Shown one piece after another: positions 1 through 9,274 of a stretch of 64,000 nt of DNA (within the stretch, counting starts at the first letter, position 1; every line of letters begins with the position of its first letter). Source of the stretch: Spirosoma aureum. Lineage in GTDB: Bacteria; Bacteroidota; Bacteroidia; Cytophagales; Spirosomataceae. The notes beneath the pieces were generated by a model. That model did no database searches and was not told the origin of the DNA. It saw nothing but the letters and a program-made list of their open reading frames with translations. The stretch lies in contig NZ_CP050063.1 of NCBI RefSeq assembly GCF_011604685.1, positions 573,501-637,500 on the forward strand, written 5' to 3'. Position numbers and translations under genes: made by a program.

Positions 1-185
1 GAGCGATCGTCTTCGAGCCAGCGATAAGGGTCGGCAACAGTAGTGCCGTGGTAGGTATCGGTCTGATCGGTTTTTCGGGCTTTAGGGTAAGCCAAAGGTT
101 CATTGGTGTTGTGGCTTCCTGACTGAGCCAGAGCCGCAGAAGAGCTAAGCATAAGCGATAATCGAATGAGGTGAATATAACGCAT
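1..185 (-). CDS. prolyl oligopeptidase (S9A), N-terminal fragment
   Basis: The reverse strand opens with ATG at 185 and runs off the left edge, giving 61 codons. The first 22 or so residues form a signal peptide ending in SSSAALAQ, so the enzyme is exported. The mature start contains [27 protein letters not shown], of which the part from [14 protein letters not shown] is the hallmark N-terminal strand of prolyl oligopeptidases, serine peptidases that cut short peptides after proline. The catalytic domain lies outside the window, so activity cannot be judged. The gene is divergent from the sensor kinase that starts near 432. The family call rests on this short but characteristic motif. Confidence 0.8.
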   Translation of the reverse strand, partial: MRYIHLIRLSLMLSSSAALAQSGSHNTNEPLAYPKARKTDQTDTYHGTTVADPYRWLEDDR

Positions 186-431
186 GGGTTATGAGCAGTT
201 GATGAATTTTAACGGCAACTTCCTACGAATAACGGTTCGGAATACCGAAAATACAAGGGGCAATCCTGTTATCAACAAGACTAGTGAGTCCAATCGATTT
301 TTTAGGAGACTATGGAGTTGGCTAGCGATGAAGGAGCGTATGGTTAAATCAGTCTAAACTACCAAATCACTTGGAAAATAGGTAAATACTTAACTCATTT
401 ACAGTTGCTTATCTTAACCTCTTTATTATTA

Positions 432-3400
432 ATGATTCGACAGGTACTTCATCGAGCCGCTTATCTGGTGCTCCTTTGGAGTATGTTAAGTCAGTATGCC
501 TGGGCGCAGATAAATTATCTGACCAAACCAACCACGCCGAACTTTCAGATTGACCATATCAGCGTTAATGACGGATTAACGCAGGGCTCAGTCTATTACA
601 TGCTGAAAGACAGCCGTAGTTTCCTGTGGTTCGGGACACAGGATGGCCTTAATCGCTACGATGGTCATCAATTTCGCACCTATCGCCCTTCAGTAGGTGA
701 GCGGGGAGTCCATCGCTCTGGGGCAATTCGGGGGGTCAATATTTTTGGTATTATCGAAGACCCTGATGGTAATTTATGGGTTGGCACCGAAGAAGGATTA
801 AATCGGTATGATCGCCAACATGATCGCTTCGACTGCTTTTTGGCAACCGACGCCCAGCACCAGCCGATAAATAGCCGTACACTGCCTTTTTTTGTCGATA
901 AAACGGAATTGCTTTATCTGAGCGATGCCGAAGGTTTAGTGCGATTCGACTACAGAAACCACCGAAAGACAATTCTGGCATCAACCATTCACCCAACCAA
1001 AGAATACGATCTCCCGAGCTCGACTGTGCTTACCCCGGCGGGCGATGTGTGGCTCCATGCTCCGCAAGGTCTGATACGGTATAACCTCCATGATCGAACA
1101 TTTTTCCACTATTTTAGTAGCCGGCCCGACAATCAGTTTGGCTCTCCACAAACTGTTTTTTCCTTTTTTATTGATCCTGACAACATTGCCTGGATTGGGA
1201 CAAATACAGGATTGATCCGGTTCGATTATCGGCATCAAACGGCGCTGGTATACGATCGTTTTGGCAACCAGCCCCTCAGTGCCATCTATAGTATTGCTCC
1301 CGGTCAGCTTGGTCGTCTCTGGCTGGGTACGCAACGCAATGGGGTATTGTATTTCGATAAGCGGTCGCGGTTGTTTGGTCAGGTCAACGATGTGACGGGC
1401 AATACCCGGCAACTGAGCGAGTTTGAGATTCGTAAAGTTTATTCGGATAATCTGGGCATTATCTGGGCTAATGTCGATCCGGACGGATTGACCCGTATCA
1501 TACCCAATGCTTTTTTGTTTGGGGGCATGAGCAAACGCCAGTCGACAGATAATATGCCTGCCGAACTAAAATTGAGCAACTACACGGTTCGGGGCTTTAT
1601 GGAAGAACGTTTTGATCGACTCTGGATCTCAACGGAAGAGGGAATTAACGTACTTGACCCACGCACAAATCATGTTATTAAACGCTACTTCACCGATGCG
1701 AGCGAATACAATTTGCCAACGCATAAACTCGTGCGATGCATGTATCGTGATCCAAAACGGCGCATATGGGTTGGTATAAAGGGTGGAGTTATGGCGTTTC
1801 ATCCGGAAACCGATCGTTTCGAGCCAATTCTGTTTCAACCCTCAGCTAGCCAGGTGACCGACAATTATGTGCGTAATCTGGTGAGCATTAACGACAGTAC
1901 GCTCGTTGCCGCTACTGAAGATGGTCTGTATGCCCTAAATGTTGTTCGCCATAGCTGGTCAAAACTTCCTGATCTCGCTGGCGAGAACATTTTTAACCTC
2001 TGGTACGATACCAAAACCCGCCAGTTATGGGTAGGTACTTACCTGAACGGGTATTACTGGTATCAGCTGCCAGAGCATCAGCTGTCGCCCTGGAAACTCA
2101 TTCGATCGGGCTTAAAAGGGAGTATGGTGCTTCATTTTCGCGCCGATACACTGCGCCAGACCATGTGGCTCTCTACCGATCGGGGACTAGCTGCTTTGAA
2201 GCCTGAAACGGGCAAACTTAAGCTGTATTCAGACCAGCAGGGTTTAGCCAATTCGTTTGTATATGGCTCGCTGGCCGATGTTAATAATGTTATCTGGCTG
2301 AGCACAAACCGGGGTCTTTCGCGGCTTGATCCATCTACGGGAGCCATCAAAAATTTCACCTTAAGTGATGGTTTACAGGGCAATGAATTTAACGGCAATG
2401 CCTTTATCCGACTGGCTAACGGAGAATTGTTTTTTGGGGGTGTAGAAGGGTTTAACCGGTTTCGTCCCGATATGTACCGCAATTCGTCGTTCAGCCCGAA
2501 TGTCCATATTTACTCGTTCAATGTTAATGAAGATTCACTGCTGTCAGACCGCTACGTTGGTGAAATTGACCGGATTGAACTAGCCCATGATCAGAACACT
2601 CTATCGATGGAGTTTGCTGCTCTGGACTACTTTAGTAATGGTCATAATTCATACCAGTACCAGTTAATGAATTATGATGAACAATGGGTATCAGCGGGCG
2701 AAAAAAACTACGTTCGCTATGCCAATCTGCCATCGGGTGACTATATTTTTCAGGTCAAAGCCGCCAATCGGGATGGGCACTGGAGTAGCCGGATTAAAAA
2801 ACTGGCGATTCATATTCAGCCGCCTTTCTGGAAAACACCGGCGTTCTACATACTGATCGCATTAATGCTTGTCCTGGTAACCTTTGGCTGGATTCGACAG
2901 CGTGAAAATGGCATACGCCAGCAGGAGACGGATCGGTTACGGCTGGCGTATGAAATTCAGGAGCAGGTTAAGAAAGACATTGCCCGGGATCTGCACGATG
3001 AGATCGGAACTCGTCTTGCAACCCTAAAACTCTATACAACCCGGTTGATCCAGTACATCAATGAAGCCTCCGTTGAAACATCTCAACCGGCAACGCACGC
3101 GAATGTTGTGAATACGGCAGGCGTGCAGGTTCTGAAGAATAACATTTTTACGCTGATTAACAGCACGATAAGTGATGTGCGTAATCTACTTCGGAAATTA
3201 AATCCGCAAACGCTGGAGCGATATGGTTACGTTGCTGCTGTAGAGGAACTGTTCTCGCGCATTAACGCAACCGGCACAATCGCAATGCACCTGATTTTGA
3301 CGAATGCACCGGGTGAGTCGGCCGCAGACGGAACAGAGTTAGCAGACAATCCGGCTAACCCGGATTTACGGACAATAGCCCGCCTTCCGGTGGATATAGA

Positions 3401-3704
3401 AGTGATGTTATACCGAATAACGCAGGAACTGGTGAGCAATTCGCTTAAACATGCGAACGCGCACCAGATCGATCTATTTATTCAGGGTCAGAAAGACCGG
3501 CTATTTCTGATCTACTCCGATGATGGGCAAGGGTTTGATTATGAGCAGATAAAGCGCAGTGGGTCTGGCCTTGGGCTTGGTAGTATAGAGTCGAGGGTCG
3601 CTATTTTGAACGGGAAAATCCTTTGGCAAACACAACCTGGTCAGGGCGTCAGCGCCCATATAGACATACCCACCGGCCCCGTTGCGAAGCGGTGGTTTTC
3701 TTAG
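432..3704 (+). CDS. Reg_prop/Y_Y_Y sensor histidine kinase
   Basis: This is a 1090-residue membrane sensor kinase. A signal peptide (LVLLWSMLSQYAWAQ) is followed by two seven-bladed-propeller stretches of Reg_prop repeats (about residues 40-690, with repeated WFGTQDGLNRYD-like blades), a Y_Y_Y domain (about 715-797), one membrane helix (about 799-820), a HisKA_3 dimerisation domain with the motif DLHDEIG (phospho-acceptor His855) and a C-terminal HATPase (about 995-1085, motifs NSLKHA, DDGQGFD and GSGLGLGS). The periplasmic half probably senses a ligand, often a glycan in this family. Unlike hybrid two-component proteins of Bacteroidota it has no receiver or AraC domain, so it needs a separate LuxR/NarL-type regulator; none is in the window. 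ATG 432 was chosen because it leaves a compact signal peptide; an in-frame TTG at 405 is possible. Confidence 0.92.
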   Translation: MIRQVLHRAAYLVLLWSMLSQYAWAQINYLTKPTTPNFQIDHISVNDGLTQGSVYYMLKDSRSFLWFGTQDGLNRYDGHQFRTYRPSVGERGVHRSGAIRGVNIFGIIEDPDGNLWVGTEEGLNRYDRQHDRFDCFLATDAQHQPINSRTLPFFVDKTELLYLSDAEGLVRFDYRNHRKTILASTIHPTKEYDLPSSTVLTPAGDVWLHAPQGLIRYNLHDRTFFHYFSSRPDNQFGSPQTVFSFFIDPDNIAWIGTNTGLIRFDYRHQTALVYDRFGNQPLSAIYSIAPGQLGRLWLGTQRNGVLYFDKRSRLFGQVNDVTGNTRQLSEFEIRKVYSDNLGIIWANVDPDGLTRIIPNAFLFGGMSKRQSTDNMPAELKLSNYTVRGFMEERFDRLWISTEEGINVLDPRTNHVIKRYFTDASEYNLPTHKLVRCMYRDPKRRIWVGIKGGVMAFHPETDRFEPILFQPSASQVTDNYVRNLVSINDSTLVAATEDGLYALNVVRHSWSKLPDLAGENIFNLWYDTKTRQLWVGTYLNGYYWYQLPEHQLSPWKLIRSGLKGSMVLHFRADTLRQTMWLSTDRGLAALKPETGKLKLYSDQQGLANSFVYGSLADVNNVIWLSTNRGLSRLDPSTGAIKNFTLSDGLQGNEFNGNAFIRLANGELFFGGVEGFNRFRPDMYRNSSFSPNVHIYSFNVNEDSLLSDRYVGEIDRIELAHDQNTLSMEFAALDYFSNGHNSYQYQLMNYDEQWVSAGEKNYVRYANLPSGDYIFQVKAANRDGHWSSRIKKLAIHIQPPFWKTPAFYILIALMLVLVTFGWIRQRENGIRQQETDRLRLAYEIQEQVKKDIARDLHDEIGTRLATLKLYTTRLIQYINEASVETSQPATHANVVNTAGVQVLKNNIFTLINSTISDVRNLLRKLNPQTLERYGYVAAVEELFSRINATGTIAMHLILTNAPGESAADGTELADNPANPDLRTIARLPVDIEVMLYRITQELVSNSLKHANAHQIDLFIQGQKDRLFLIYSDDGQGFDYEQIKRSGSGLGLGSIESRVAILNGKILWQTQPGQGVSAHIDIPTGPVAKRWFS

Positions 3705-3815
3705 TTATTGATGCGTTTTTAGGTAGCATATACGTACCGTAACGTACCATTCTGAGTATACCAATAACCGTTACCAACTTTCTGCCTATTTTCGCAGGAG
3801 CATTTACGATTATTC

Positions 3816-6206
3816 ATGTCGACATTTACAAAATGGGTCTTACTGTTTATTGGATGGCCCTTTTTTGCTTTTGCCCAGCTTCAGATTACACACCCAATGT
3901 CGCGACTCGTTGTTCAGCGCGGGAGCGACGGGAATGGGCGACTGTATTTATCAGGGCGACTGAGCAGTGCCGTCGATCGGGTAGAGGCTTCGCTAACGCC
4001 CGTTTCGGCTGGGCAGGGAAATGCTACGGGCTGGCAGGTGGTTCAAACAAATCCGACAGATAATGTTTTTCTGGGGTATGTTACAGGTTCAGGCGGATGG
4101 TACATTCTGACCGTACGAACGCTGATTGGGAATACCGTAATCGCACAGGGGACCGTACAACCTGTCGGTATTGGTGAAGTGTTCGTTACGGCCGGACAGT
4201 CAAATTCGCGGGGCCTGGGTATTGGCGATAATGACCTTGGAGCCATTACTGACCGGGTTAGTGCCATTGATTCGATCAACCACTCCTATCCGCCTGGCGC
4301 GCAGGCGCTTGTCGCGTCTGGTGATCCCATGCCCGTGCCCATATTCCAGCCGTTGACCGCTGGCCGGAAAATTTTTCCTATGGCTGAAAGTTCGTGGGGA
4401 TGGGGCGAATTAGGCGACTACATCGTGAATCGCTACAATGTGCCGGTGGCGTTTTACGTAGCCGGATGGGATGGGTCGACGGCCGAAAACTGGTACAATA
4501 CGGCGAATGGCATTCCAACCTGTAATCGATATTTCTGTGCCGAAAACTGGCCTAACCTGCAACCCTATACCAACCTTAAGAACGTACTTCATTACTACAA
4601 TTCCATTGCAGGCATTCGGGCTGTATTATGGCATCAGGGTGAGGCCGAATACAGCTTTCCCGATGGAACGACCAGTATTCCGCAATACTATGATCGATTA
4701 GTTGGGGTTATCCAGAAATCAAGGCAGGATTTTGGGGGGCGTAATATGCCCTGGATGGTGGCCCGTGCCTCATTCGATGGTACAGATTTTCGCCCTGCCG
4801 TTGTTACCGAACAGCAGCGAGTTATTGATACACCGGGCCTGAACGTGTATCAGGGCCCTTATAACGATACGATTGTTAATCGCAATGCGGGCAATACAGA
4901 TGTGCATTTCAAAAATAGCTCACGCCCGGCAACACACCCGCGCTATTACTTAAATCCGGCATCTATTCCCGCCGATATGGGGCTTTCCCGGTTTGCCCGC
5001 AACTGGAATAATAGCCTTAGTAACAGCTTTTTCCAAAACACGCAGCCGGTTACGCCTACTCAATTCGCTGTTACAGGAACCGTAGCGGACTATATCCGCC
5101 CCGGCGATAGTCTGTATGTGCCTTTCTCAACGCTCGGTTCATTTGCGGGCGATAACCAATGGCAAGTGCAGTTGCTTGATTCGCTTGGCCGTTACTGGTC
5201 TACATTAGGCAGTGGTTCGGCAAGTCCGATAAAACTAAAAGTTCCTGACACCCTTCGACTGGGAAGCCGCTTTCAGCTTCGGGTTGTAGCTACGTCGCCA
5301 TTCCTGCCGGCTGTACCTTCCAATTTATTCCGGACGAGTGCCACGGCCAGTCAGGCAGATGTTAGTCTGGCCATGGGAATCAGTCAACGACTGCCTGACC
5401 TGAACGGCCCCGTTACAATTAGTCTTTTTGTCCAGAACAACGGCCCAGGGCAGGCACGAAACATTGTGATTCGGGACCGCTTGCCCGATAATCTGGCGTT
5501 TATTTCATCGACAGGCTTAACATTCAGTAATAATGTGCTGACCAGTAATGCCATGGATATTAGTCCGGGTGCAACGCAGGTTATCAGTTTTGTCGCTCAG
5601 CCGACGGCTGGTGGCACATATAGTAATGCTGCAGAAATTGCACAGATGCTCTCAACCGACCCCGATAGCCAGGCTAACTCCGGTACGGGAGATGGGCAGG
5701 ATGATATGGCTATGCTGGATTTTCGTACCAAACAGGGTGGTTCTGGTTTATTTGTTTCGCCCAATCCCAATCAGGTTCCATTACCTACTGTTGTCAGTAA
5801 TCAGCCAATCCCTGATCCCACTAAAGCAGACATCAGCCTGAGCATATCCGTCGATAATCGGGTGCCCCGCCTGAATGATGTGATCACGTATTCACTGACT
5901 ATTTCCAATGCGGGTGGTGCCAATGCTTCTACGCTGTTTGTTATTGCCTACCTACCCAGCGGGCAGGTTTTTGAGTCAAGTAATGATCTGGCATTAAGCG
6001 GCAATGGCGTTGCCGGTAGTGTCAGTAATCTGGCTGCTGCTACCAGTAGAACATTGCAGTTTAAGGCCAGAGTTACTGCGCCGGGGATGGGTGTTTGTAG
6101 TGCACAGATTTTAGCCGCTGGCCAGGCCGATCCCGACTCTGTACCTGGTAACGGGACTAGTAATGGCGAAGATGATACCGCTCAGGTAGACGTGCGCGTG
6201 AAGTAA
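3816..6206 (+). CDS. secreted SGNH esterase-like protein with two DUF11 repeats
   Basis: The 796-residue product begins with a signal peptide (WVLLFIGWPFFAFAQ). An N-terminal beta region precedes a SASA-type SGNH hydrolase domain: block I GQSNSRG near residue 126, WHQGEAE at 272-278 and a DVHF motif at 362-365 supplying the Asp/His pair. SASA-domain enzymes remove O-acetyl groups from sugars such as sialic acid or plant glycans. The C-terminal half carries two DUF11-type Ig-like repeats (about 513-620 and 670-795), each starting with an ADxSLxxxxxxRxPxLN pattern, which usually act as stalks or surface-exposed spacers. There is no clear type IX sorting domain at the end. The gene follows the sensor kinase on the same strand after 111 bases, so the kinase could control it, but this is only positional. 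The acetyl-esterase substrate is unknown. Confidence 0.82.
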   Translation: MSTFTKWVLLFIGWPFFAFAQLQITHPMSRLVVQRGSDGNGRLYLSGRLSSAVDRVEASLTPVSAGQGNATGWQVVQTNPTDNVFLGYVTGSGGWYILTVRTLIGNTVIAQGTVQPVGIGEVFVTAGQSNSRGLGIGDNDLGAITDRVSAIDSINHSYPPGAQALVASGDPMPVPIFQPLTAGRKIFPMAESSWGWGELGDYIVNRYNVPVAFYVAGWDGSTAENWYNTANGIPTCNRYFCAENWPNLQPYTNLKNVLHYYNSIAGIRAVLWHQGEAEYSFPDGTTSIPQYYDRLVGVIQKSRQDFGGRNMPWMVARASFDGTDFRPAVVTEQQRVIDTPGLNVYQGPYNDTIVNRNAGNTDVHFKNSSRPATHPRYYLNPASIPADMGLSRFARNWNNSLSNSFFQNTQPVTPTQFAVTGTVADYIRPGDSLYVPFSTLGSFAGDNQWQVQLLDSLGRYWSTLGSGSASPIKLKVPDTLRLGSRFQLRVVATSPFLPAVPSNLFRTSATASQADVSLAMGISQRLPDLNGPVTISLFVQNNGPGQARNIVIRDRLPDNLAFISSTGLTFSNNVLTSNAMDISPGATQVISFVAQPTAGGTYSNAAEIAQMLSTDPDSQANSGTGDGQDDMAMLDFRTKQGGSGLFVSPNPNQVPLPTVVSNQPIPDPTKADISLSISVDNRVPRLNDVITYSLTISNAGGANASTLFVIAYLPSGQVFESSNDLALSGNGVAGSVSNLAAATSRTLQFKARVTAPGMGVCSAQILAAGQADPDSVPGNGTSNGEDDTAQVDVRVK

Positions 6207-6432
6207 ACGAATCGATTATCTTCCAGATTCAATGACCTTAATTGGCTGTTTTTACGAACGGTTTAGGCTGTATCTTCGTTAAAACTGTATCTATCCGTGA
6301 TTTTCGTACGCTATATGCCCAAGTCTCTTCATTATAAGTGGTGAGGATTTGGGGTCTTTTGTCTTTTATTGAAACTAGACAGGACTAGTCGGTAAATAGT
6401 TCGTTAGCACACAATTTGCCCGTAAATCGAAG
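6207..6432. other. intergenic stretch, nothing recognised
   Basis: The 226 bases between the DUF11 protein and the cytochrome-type gene contain no convincing ORF, hairpin or repeat. A TATCTTCG element near 6271 differs in one base from the Bacteroidota -7 box TAnnTTTG but has no matching -33 element. Confidence 0.4.
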
Positions 6433-9201
6433 ATGAAGAGTCAGTGGATTATTCTGGGTACCGTCGGCATCGCTGTAGCGTTTATGCTCTCGTCGTTTCT
6501 CGGTATTTTTGAGGAACGGGTCGATTATAACACGCAGATTAAACCACTGCTGAACAAAAATTGCATCGCCTGCCACGGTGGTGTTAAAAAAGCCTCAGGA
6601 TTCTCGCTGTTATTTAAGCATGAAGCCCTGGCACCGGCCAAATCCGGCAAACTGGCCATTATTCCCGGTGATGCTGATGGTAGTGAAATGATTCGGCGAT
6701 TGACGCTCGATGACCCCGATGAGCGAATGCCGCTCGATCACCCAGCTCTGAAACCGGATGAAATCGATCTCCTGAGTAAATGGATCGATCAGGGGGCCGA
6801 ATGGGGCGATCACTGGGCGTATCAGACAGTCGAGAAGCCTGACATTCCGAAAATTGGCACGTTCTGGAGCCGACTGGGTATTGCTGAAAATGACGAAACG
6901 AACTGGGCCAAAAATGAGATTGATCATTTTATTCTGGATAAATTAAAGCAGGAAGGAATAAAACCGTCGCCTGAGGCTGATCGGGCTACGCTAATCCGGC
7001 GGCTATCGCTCGACCTCACGGGATTGCCTCCCTCAGAAAAAGACGTTCTTGACTTTACAACCGATCAGTCAGCCAATGCTTATGAGAAAGTGGTTGATCG
7101 ATTACTAACCGCTCCGGCTTATGGCGAGCGCTGGACGGGCATGTGGCTCGATCTTGCCCGATATGCTGATACAAAAGGCTATGAACGTGATCCCGGTCGG
7201 AAAATCTGGCGTTACCGCGATTGGCTTATTAAGGCCTTCAATGAAGACAAACCCTTCGATCAATTTACAATTGAACAAATTGCGGGTGATTTGTTGCCGA
7301 AACCAACGGACGCTCAGCTGATCGCAACGGGCTTTCATCGGAATACGATGAACAATGATGAAGGTGGTACGCAGGACGAGGAGTTTCGGGTCGCAGCCAT
7401 GCTGGATCGCGTCAATACGACCTGGGACGTATGGCAGGGAACAACTTTCTCATGTGTGCAGTGCCACAGCCACCCCTACGACCCATTTGTTAACGAAGAG
7501 TATTATAAGTTTCTCGCTTTCTTCAACAACAGCCGCGACGAAGATGTAACGAGTGATACACCGACACTGCGATTCTATAAAGCAGATGATTCGCTCAAAC
7601 TTGTCAATCTGCGGCAGTTTATTGCCAAAAGTATTCCTAATCCTAAGCAGGCCAGCATACAGGCCGACTATTTTACGAAGCTGGCCCGGACGATGGAGCC
7701 GAAAATCAATTCGCACGATTTCGACCAATTGGTAAACGCGTCGTTGCTGGATGCCAAGTATTTTGGTTTTCAGGATAAAGGCTCGGCCCGTATCAAAAAC
7801 GTAACGCTGACAGGGCGCCCAAGGCTCCTGATTTCGTGGGGCACAAAGGCTCCTGATGCAACTGTCACCTTTCGGCAGGATAATTTGGCTGGTCCCGTAC
7901 TGGCTACTGTTCGTGTGCCGAAAACGGGGAGTACCGGCAATGATACGATCCAGTTAATACCATTACCACCCGTGAAAGGTAAACACAATTTATACGTATC
8001 GCTCAATAGTCCAACTGCCCCCAAAGATTGGGTCCAGATCAAATGGGTATCATTTCAGCCATCGTTGCCCAATCAGCCTCTGGACGCTGTCGGCGAAAGT
8101 GACAAATTACTGTTGGATATTCTGAATGCCAACCCCGAACAAACGCCTATCATGCTCGATGGTACGGGCGATTTAGCGCGGGAAACGTATGTTTTCCAGC
8201 GGGGTAACTGGCTGGTAAAAGGGAAGCGCGTAATGCCGGATGTGCCGAAGTACTTTCCGGCAATGGACCCTAAATTACCTAAAAACAGGCTTGGCCTGGC
8301 AAAGTGGATGGTCAGTCGGGAGCATCCGCTAACGGCACGCGTTGCCGTTAATCGATTCTGGGAACAACTGTTTGGTACCGGAATCGTTGAAACCGTCGAG
8401 GATATGGGTACGCAGGGTATTACACCGACGCACCGCGAGTTGCTGGACTATTTGGCAGTTGAGTTTATGGAAACCGATCATTGGAGCGTGAAAAAACTCC
8501 TGAAAAGGCTCGTGATGTCAGCTACCTATCGGCAACGTTCGGAGGTTTCTCCTGAACTGGTAGCCAAAGATCCTTTTAATAAGTGGCTGGCTCGGGGGCC
8601 ACGTGTGCGGCTATCGGCTGAGGCTGTGCACGATCAGGCACTGGCTGTCTGTGGGCTGTTGAGCCAAAAAATGTACGGGCCAAGCGTTATGCCCGTTCAG
8701 CCTGATGGCATCTGGCAGTCGCCCTACGATGGCGAAAGCTGGAAGCAGAGTACGGGTGAGGATCTTCACCGGCGGGCATTATACACTTATTGGAAACGGA
8801 CGGCACCCTATCCATCGATGGTTACGTTTGATAGCCCCAGTCGGGAGTTCTGCCAGTTACGAAGACTCCGAACAAATACGCCCTTGCAAGCCCTTGTCAC
8901 ACTGAATGATCCTGTCTATGTGGAAGCGGCTCAACAGTTGGCAGGCTACATGCAGAAGCATGGCCAGTCGCCCGAAATGCAGATACAGGCCGGATTTCGT
9001 CGGTTAATGTTGCGGGATCTGCCTCCTAAAAAACTGAGCATACTAGCCCGGCTCTATCGCAGTACGGAAGCGCATTACCGACAGAAACCGGGTGAAGCTC
9101 AAAAGTTGATGGCCAGGGCCGATGCTTCGCCCGAGCAGGCTGCATTGACAGTAACCGCCAATACCATGCTGAATCTGGATGAAGTTGTTACGAAAGAATA
9201 A
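6433..9201 (+). CDS. cytochrome c / DUF1549 / DUF1553 membrane-anchored protein
   Basis: The 922-residue product has an N-terminal membrane anchor (about residues 5-22) and then a planctomycete-type cytochrome c domain with a haem-binding CIACH motif (Cys44, Cys47, His48). DUF1549 follows (about 160-370) and includes a second CxxCH (CVQCH, Cys341-His345) in its conserved SCVQCHSHPYDP block. DUF1553 occupies roughly 600-870 (PLTARVAVNRFWEQLFG). This architecture is common in Planctomycetes, Verrucomicrobia and some Bacteroidota, where it accompanies a DUF1501 protein as here, 73 bases downstream. The biochemical role is not established; a periplasmic redox function tied to polymer degradation is often proposed. 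The start ATG 6433 fits the anchor. The two genes are almost certainly one transcription unit. Confidence 0.9.
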   Translation: MKSQWIILGTVGIAVAFMLSSFLGIFEERVDYNTQIKPLLNKNCIACHGGVKKASGFSLLFKHEALAPAKSGKLAIIPGDADGSEMIRRLTLDDPDERMPLDHPALKPDEIDLLSKWIDQGAEWGDHWAYQTVEKPDIPKIGTFWSRLGIAENDETNWAKNEIDHFILDKLKQEGIKPSPEADRATLIRRLSLDLTGLPPSEKDVLDFTTDQSANAYEKVVDRLLTAPAYGERWTGMWLDLARYADTKGYERDPGRKIWRYRDWLIKAFNEDKPFDQFTIEQIAGDLLPKPTDAQLIATGFHRNTMNNDEGGTQDEEFRVAAMLDRVNTTWDVWQGTTFSCVQCHSHPYDPFVNEEYYKFLAFFNNSRDEDVTSDTPTLRFYKADDSLKLVNLRQFIAKSIPNPKQASIQADYFTKLARTMEPKINSHDFDQLVNASLLDAKYFGFQDKGSARIKNVTLTGRPRLLISWGTKAPDATVTFRQDNLAGPVLATVRVPKTGSTGNDTIQLIPLPPVKGKHNLYVSLNSPTAPKDWVQIKWVSFQPSLPNQPLDAVGESDKLLLDILNANPEQTPIMLDGTGDLARETYVFQRGNWLVKGKRVMPDVPKYFPAMDPKLPKNRLGLAKWMVSREHPLTARVAVNRFWEQLFGTGIVETVEDMGTQGITPTHRELLDYLAVEFMETDHWSVKKLLKRLVMSATYRQRSEVSPELVAKDPFNKWLARGPRVRLSAEAVHDQALAVCGLLSQKMYGPSVMPVQPDGIWQSPYDGESWKQSTGEDLHRRALYTYWKRTAPYPSMVTFDSPSREFCQLRRLRTNTPLQALVTLNDPVYVEAAQQLAGYMQKHGQSPEMQIQAGFRRLMLRDLPPKKLSILARLYRSTEAHYRQKPGEAQKLMARADASPEQAALTVTANTMLNLDEVVTKE

Positions 9202-9274
9202 ACAGAAAACAGCCTGGATTGCTGTTCTCTGGCGTCAGAGCGATTAAACGCGGATTTTTCCGCAGCAAGTATTT

